Below are positions 58,217-58,232 of a stretch of DNA of 58,232 bases, piece after piece. Position numbers and translations under genes: made by a program. The stretch is from positions 1 through 58,232 of the forward strand of contig DATJVP010000155.1 of NCBI GenBank assembly GCA_035581425.1. The letters run 5' to 3'. Each line of letters opens with the position of its first letter. The first letter of the stretch is position 1. The notes beneath the pieces are model-generated. The model was not told the origin of the DNA and searched no databases. It saw only the letters and a list, made by a program, of their open reading frames with translations. The DNA is from DASZHJ01 sp035581425. Its GTDB lineage: Bacteria > Pseudomonadota > Alphaproteobacteria > ATCC43930 > CGMCC-115725.

Positions 58217-58232
58217 ACCATCATAAGCCGGG

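Noticed and set aside
1..58232. CRISPR arrays, insertion sequences, prophage or defence genes
   Set aside because: No regularly spaced repeats, transposase, integrase, phage structural or nuclease/toxin proteins were seen among the readable genes.

Overview
The window is a GC-rich, densely coding bacterial chromosome segment. It most resembles an alphaproteobacterium of the Rhodospirillales type. The clues are the block DUF1285 / Nudix / DUF6111 / CCA-adding enzyme facing a MoxR-DUF58-DUF4159 operon, a DUF2336 protein, a two-subunit glycine decarboxylase (GcvPA/GcvPB), the psd-pssA pair, and an MlaE with a fused STAS domain. The taxonomic call is inference from gene content. I found no rRNA, tRNA, CRISPR array, insertion sequence or prophage gene, so this looks like core chromosome with some accessory functions.

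Layout. 1-2760 (minus): DUF1285, CoA-type Nudix hydrolase, DUF6111 and cca (cut by the left edge). 2812-9529 (plus): MoxR AAA+ ATPase, DUF58 protein and two large membrane proteins with von Willebrand/GATase-like parts. 9498-13035: LysR regulator divergent from a glutathione transferase and a split-barrel flavoprotein, then an MFS transporter. 13182-14764: psd-pssA (phosphatidylethanolamine synthesis). 14837-17498: ferric-iron binding protein and permease without an ATPase. 17547-18999: orphan glycosyltransferase and PglD/NeuD-like acyltransferase. 19034-24952: formylglycine-generating enzyme, LLM flavoprotein, secreted phosphoesterase, release factor 3. 25382-27446: two alpha/beta hydrolases. 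27512-31528: MsrQ, small membrane protein, MATE exporter, cyclic-nucleotide-gated K+ channel, small secreted protein. 31540-37057 (minus): DUF2336, a DUF6969-like protein, and a Mla/MCE lipid transporter. 37169-41565: apt and a potFGHI-type polyamine importer. 41634-44072: O-methyltransferase, nitroreductase, CHRD lipoprotein, glycine-zipper lipoprotein. 44248-49821 (minus): tandem glycine riboswitch, gcvT-gcvH-gcvPA-gcvPB and a KirBac-type K+ channel. 49880-52834: lipoprotein, double-CDGSH protein, thrB, rnhA, peroxiredoxin. 52919-58149: DsbD, YqgE, MaoC hydratase, GNAT acetyltransferase, M16 peptidase.

How the parts work together. Several units are self-contained pathways: glycine cleavage under a glycine-sensing leader, PE synthesis, polyamine uptake, and Mla lipid transport with its outer-membrane-side lipoprotein. 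The less explained parts are the MoxR/vWA operon, the glycosyltransferase/acyltransferase pair, an intact formylglycine-generating enzyme with no sulfatase in view, the paired hydrolases, and a K+ channel placed 9 bp behind the glycine cleavage genes. No wholly new system could be demonstrated from sequence alone; these are the best places to look.
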